A stretch of DNA of 60,375 nucleotides, taken from positions 1 to 60,375 of the forward strand of contig CAKZHP010000117.1 in the NCBI GenBank assembly GCA_936924635.1, read 5' to 3'. The notes below the pieces were generated by a model. The model worked only from the letters and a program-made list of their open reading frames with translations, had not been told where the DNA came from and ran no database searches. The stretch is from an uncultured Propionibacteriaceae bacterium. Lineage in GTDB: Bacteria > Actinomycetota > Actinomycetes > Propionibacteriales > Propionibacteriaceae. Of the stretch, positions 59,637 to 60,375 are shown piece by piece. The position numbers and the translations under genes were made by a program. Every line of letters starts with the position of its first letter. Position 1 is the first letter of the stretch.

Positions 59637-60296
59637 ATGACGACGTTCACCACCGCCGCGGCCCACCGCGCCAAGGCCGACGTCAACCTCGCCCCGCTCG
59701 TGACCCAGCGTCAGGGTGGCGTGGGCTTCGTGGCCGGGGTCCTGGAGGACCTCGACGCTGCGATCGAGAGGGACCCGGCGGCGACCGGTCGCCTGCAGAT
59801 GGCCCTGGTCTCGCCGGGCCTGCACGCGGTGTGGTCCCACCGTGTGACGCACCAGCTGTGGCAGCGCCCGTCGCTGCGGCTGCCGGCGCGCCTGCTGTCC
59901 AACGTGACGCGGGCCCTGACCGGCGTGGAGATCCACCCGGGTGCGACGATCGGTCGGCGGTTCTTCATCGACCACGGCATGGGCGTCGTCATCGGCGAGA
60001 CGGCCGAGATCGGCGACGACTGCATGCTCTACAACAGCGTCAACCTCGGCGGCCGCTCGCTCGCCAAGGGCAAGCGTCACCCCACGCTGGGCAACGGTGT
60101 CACGATCGGGTCGGGCGCCCGCGTCCTCGGCGCCATCACGCTCGGCGACGGTGCGCAGGTCGGCGCCAACGCCGTGGTGGTCAAGGACGTCCCGGCCAAC
60201 GCCGTCGCCGTCGGCATCCCCGCGCAGGTGCGGATCCCGGGGCCGGACCAGAGCCCGACCGACGCGATGTATGACGATCCCGCCGTCTGGATCTAG
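59637..60296 (+). CDS. cysE: Serine O-acetyltransferase (EpsC type)
   Basis: Makes O-acetylserine from serine and acetyl-CoA. It has 219 residues. N-terminal helices (about 20-95) are followed by the left-handed beta helix of hexapeptide repeats (IHPGATIGRRFFIDHGMGVV, IGETAEIGDDCMLYNSV, GKRHPTLGNGVTIG). Catalytic D and H are in FIDHGMG. The C-terminus ends DDPAVWI, an Ile end of the kind that docks into CysK to form the cysteine synthase complex. It lies 48 bases after cysK in the same transcript. Confidence 0.95.
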   Translation: MTTFTTAAAHRAKADVNLAPLVTQRQGGVGFVAGVLEDLDAAIERDPAATGRLQMALVSPGLHAVWSHRVTHQLWQRPSLRLPARLLSNVTRALTGVEIHPGATIGRRFFIDHGMGVVIGETAEIGDDCMLYNSVNLGGRSLAKGKRHPTLGNGVTIGSGARVLGAITLGDGAQVGANAVVVKDVPANAVAVGIPAQVRIPGPDQSPTDAMYDDPAVWI

Positions 60297-60357
60297 CCGC
60301 CCTGGACCGGGCCGCCGCGCGACCGGGCGGTCCGGTCACGCGCACGACGGAGGCGCC

Positions 60358-60375
60358 GCACCCCGCGCGGGGTGC
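60358..60375 (+). terminator. Palindrome at the window end, possible cysK-cysE terminator
   Basis: GCACCCCGCGCGGGGTGC is an 18-base perfect palindrome reaching the last base of the window. It lies 62 bases after the cysE stop. Whether a T run follows cannot be seen. Confidence 0.4.

Overview
The window is high-GC core chromosome of an actinobacterium, most likely in or near the Propionibacteriales; no rRNA allows a firmer call. The evidence is an actinobacterial Rho with a basic insertion, a NucS mismatch endonuclease, the GlgE/maltokinase alpha-glucan route, a decaprenyl-type WecA, a DivIVA-like polar protein, many GTG starts, leaderless promoters and many 4-base start/stop overlaps. From memory, the order rho-rpmE-prfA-prmC-(tsaC)-wecA-atp-DUF2550-cobalamin adenosyltransferase-nucS-YbbN-glgB/glgE follows the Mycobacterium tuberculosis chromosome. 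So do metE-like/ligA/ACT/gatCA and hisI/trpECBA.

Layout. 1-3957: end of rho, a decayed methyltransferase, then rpmE, prfA and prmC. 3979-7909: a minus-strand block that interrupts the usual prmC-tsaC adjacency. It holds a class II glutamine amidotransferase, two amino-acid ABC permeases, their binding lipoprotein, and a frameshifted DUF1905/YdeI gene. 7959-18605: tsaC, wecA, atpI, then a second promoter with atpZ-atpBEFHAGDC and a DUF2550 gene. 18619-22908: cobalamin adenosyltransferase, cyclophilin lipoprotein, a three-gene minus operon (one member frameshifted) and nucS. 22911-23207: a two-copy intergenic repeat. 23268-30521: AI-2E/PerM-type permease with a DivIVA-like protein, pgm, YbbN-like protein, a dead rtcB, a putative 43-residue ORF and ferritin. 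30715-32076: membrane-anchored zinc metallopeptidase. 32108-40111: glgX-glgE-mak-glgB. 40203-45334: membrane protein, MetE-like protein, ligA, a small leaderless membrane protein and an ACT-domain protein. 45586-48877: gatCAB. 48878-50002: a repeat-rich spacer, a TIGR03085-type gene and a large inverted repeat. 50003-56026: hisI, trpE, a small membrane protein, trpC, trpB, trpA and a SCO1 lipoprotein. 56023-60296: a membrane iron-sulfur oxidoreductase, then cysK and serine acetyltransferase.

How the genes work together: translation termination and tRNA modification (rpmE, prfA, prmC, tsaC, gatCAB), energy coupling (F1Fo ATP synthase), alpha-glucan metabolism (pgm, glgX, glgE, mak, glgB), DNA repair (nucS, ligA), and tryptophan and cysteine synthesis.

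I see no prophage, transposase, CRISPR array, toxin-antitoxin pair or obvious defence system, and I do not think a dramatic new system is present. The observations most worth checking are a CGTAC(G) word that seems enriched in all three codon frames, the tandem intergenic repeat, the 72-base inverted repeat before hisI, the amidotransferase fused operonically to an ATPase-less ABC transporter, and four broken genes within 30 kb.
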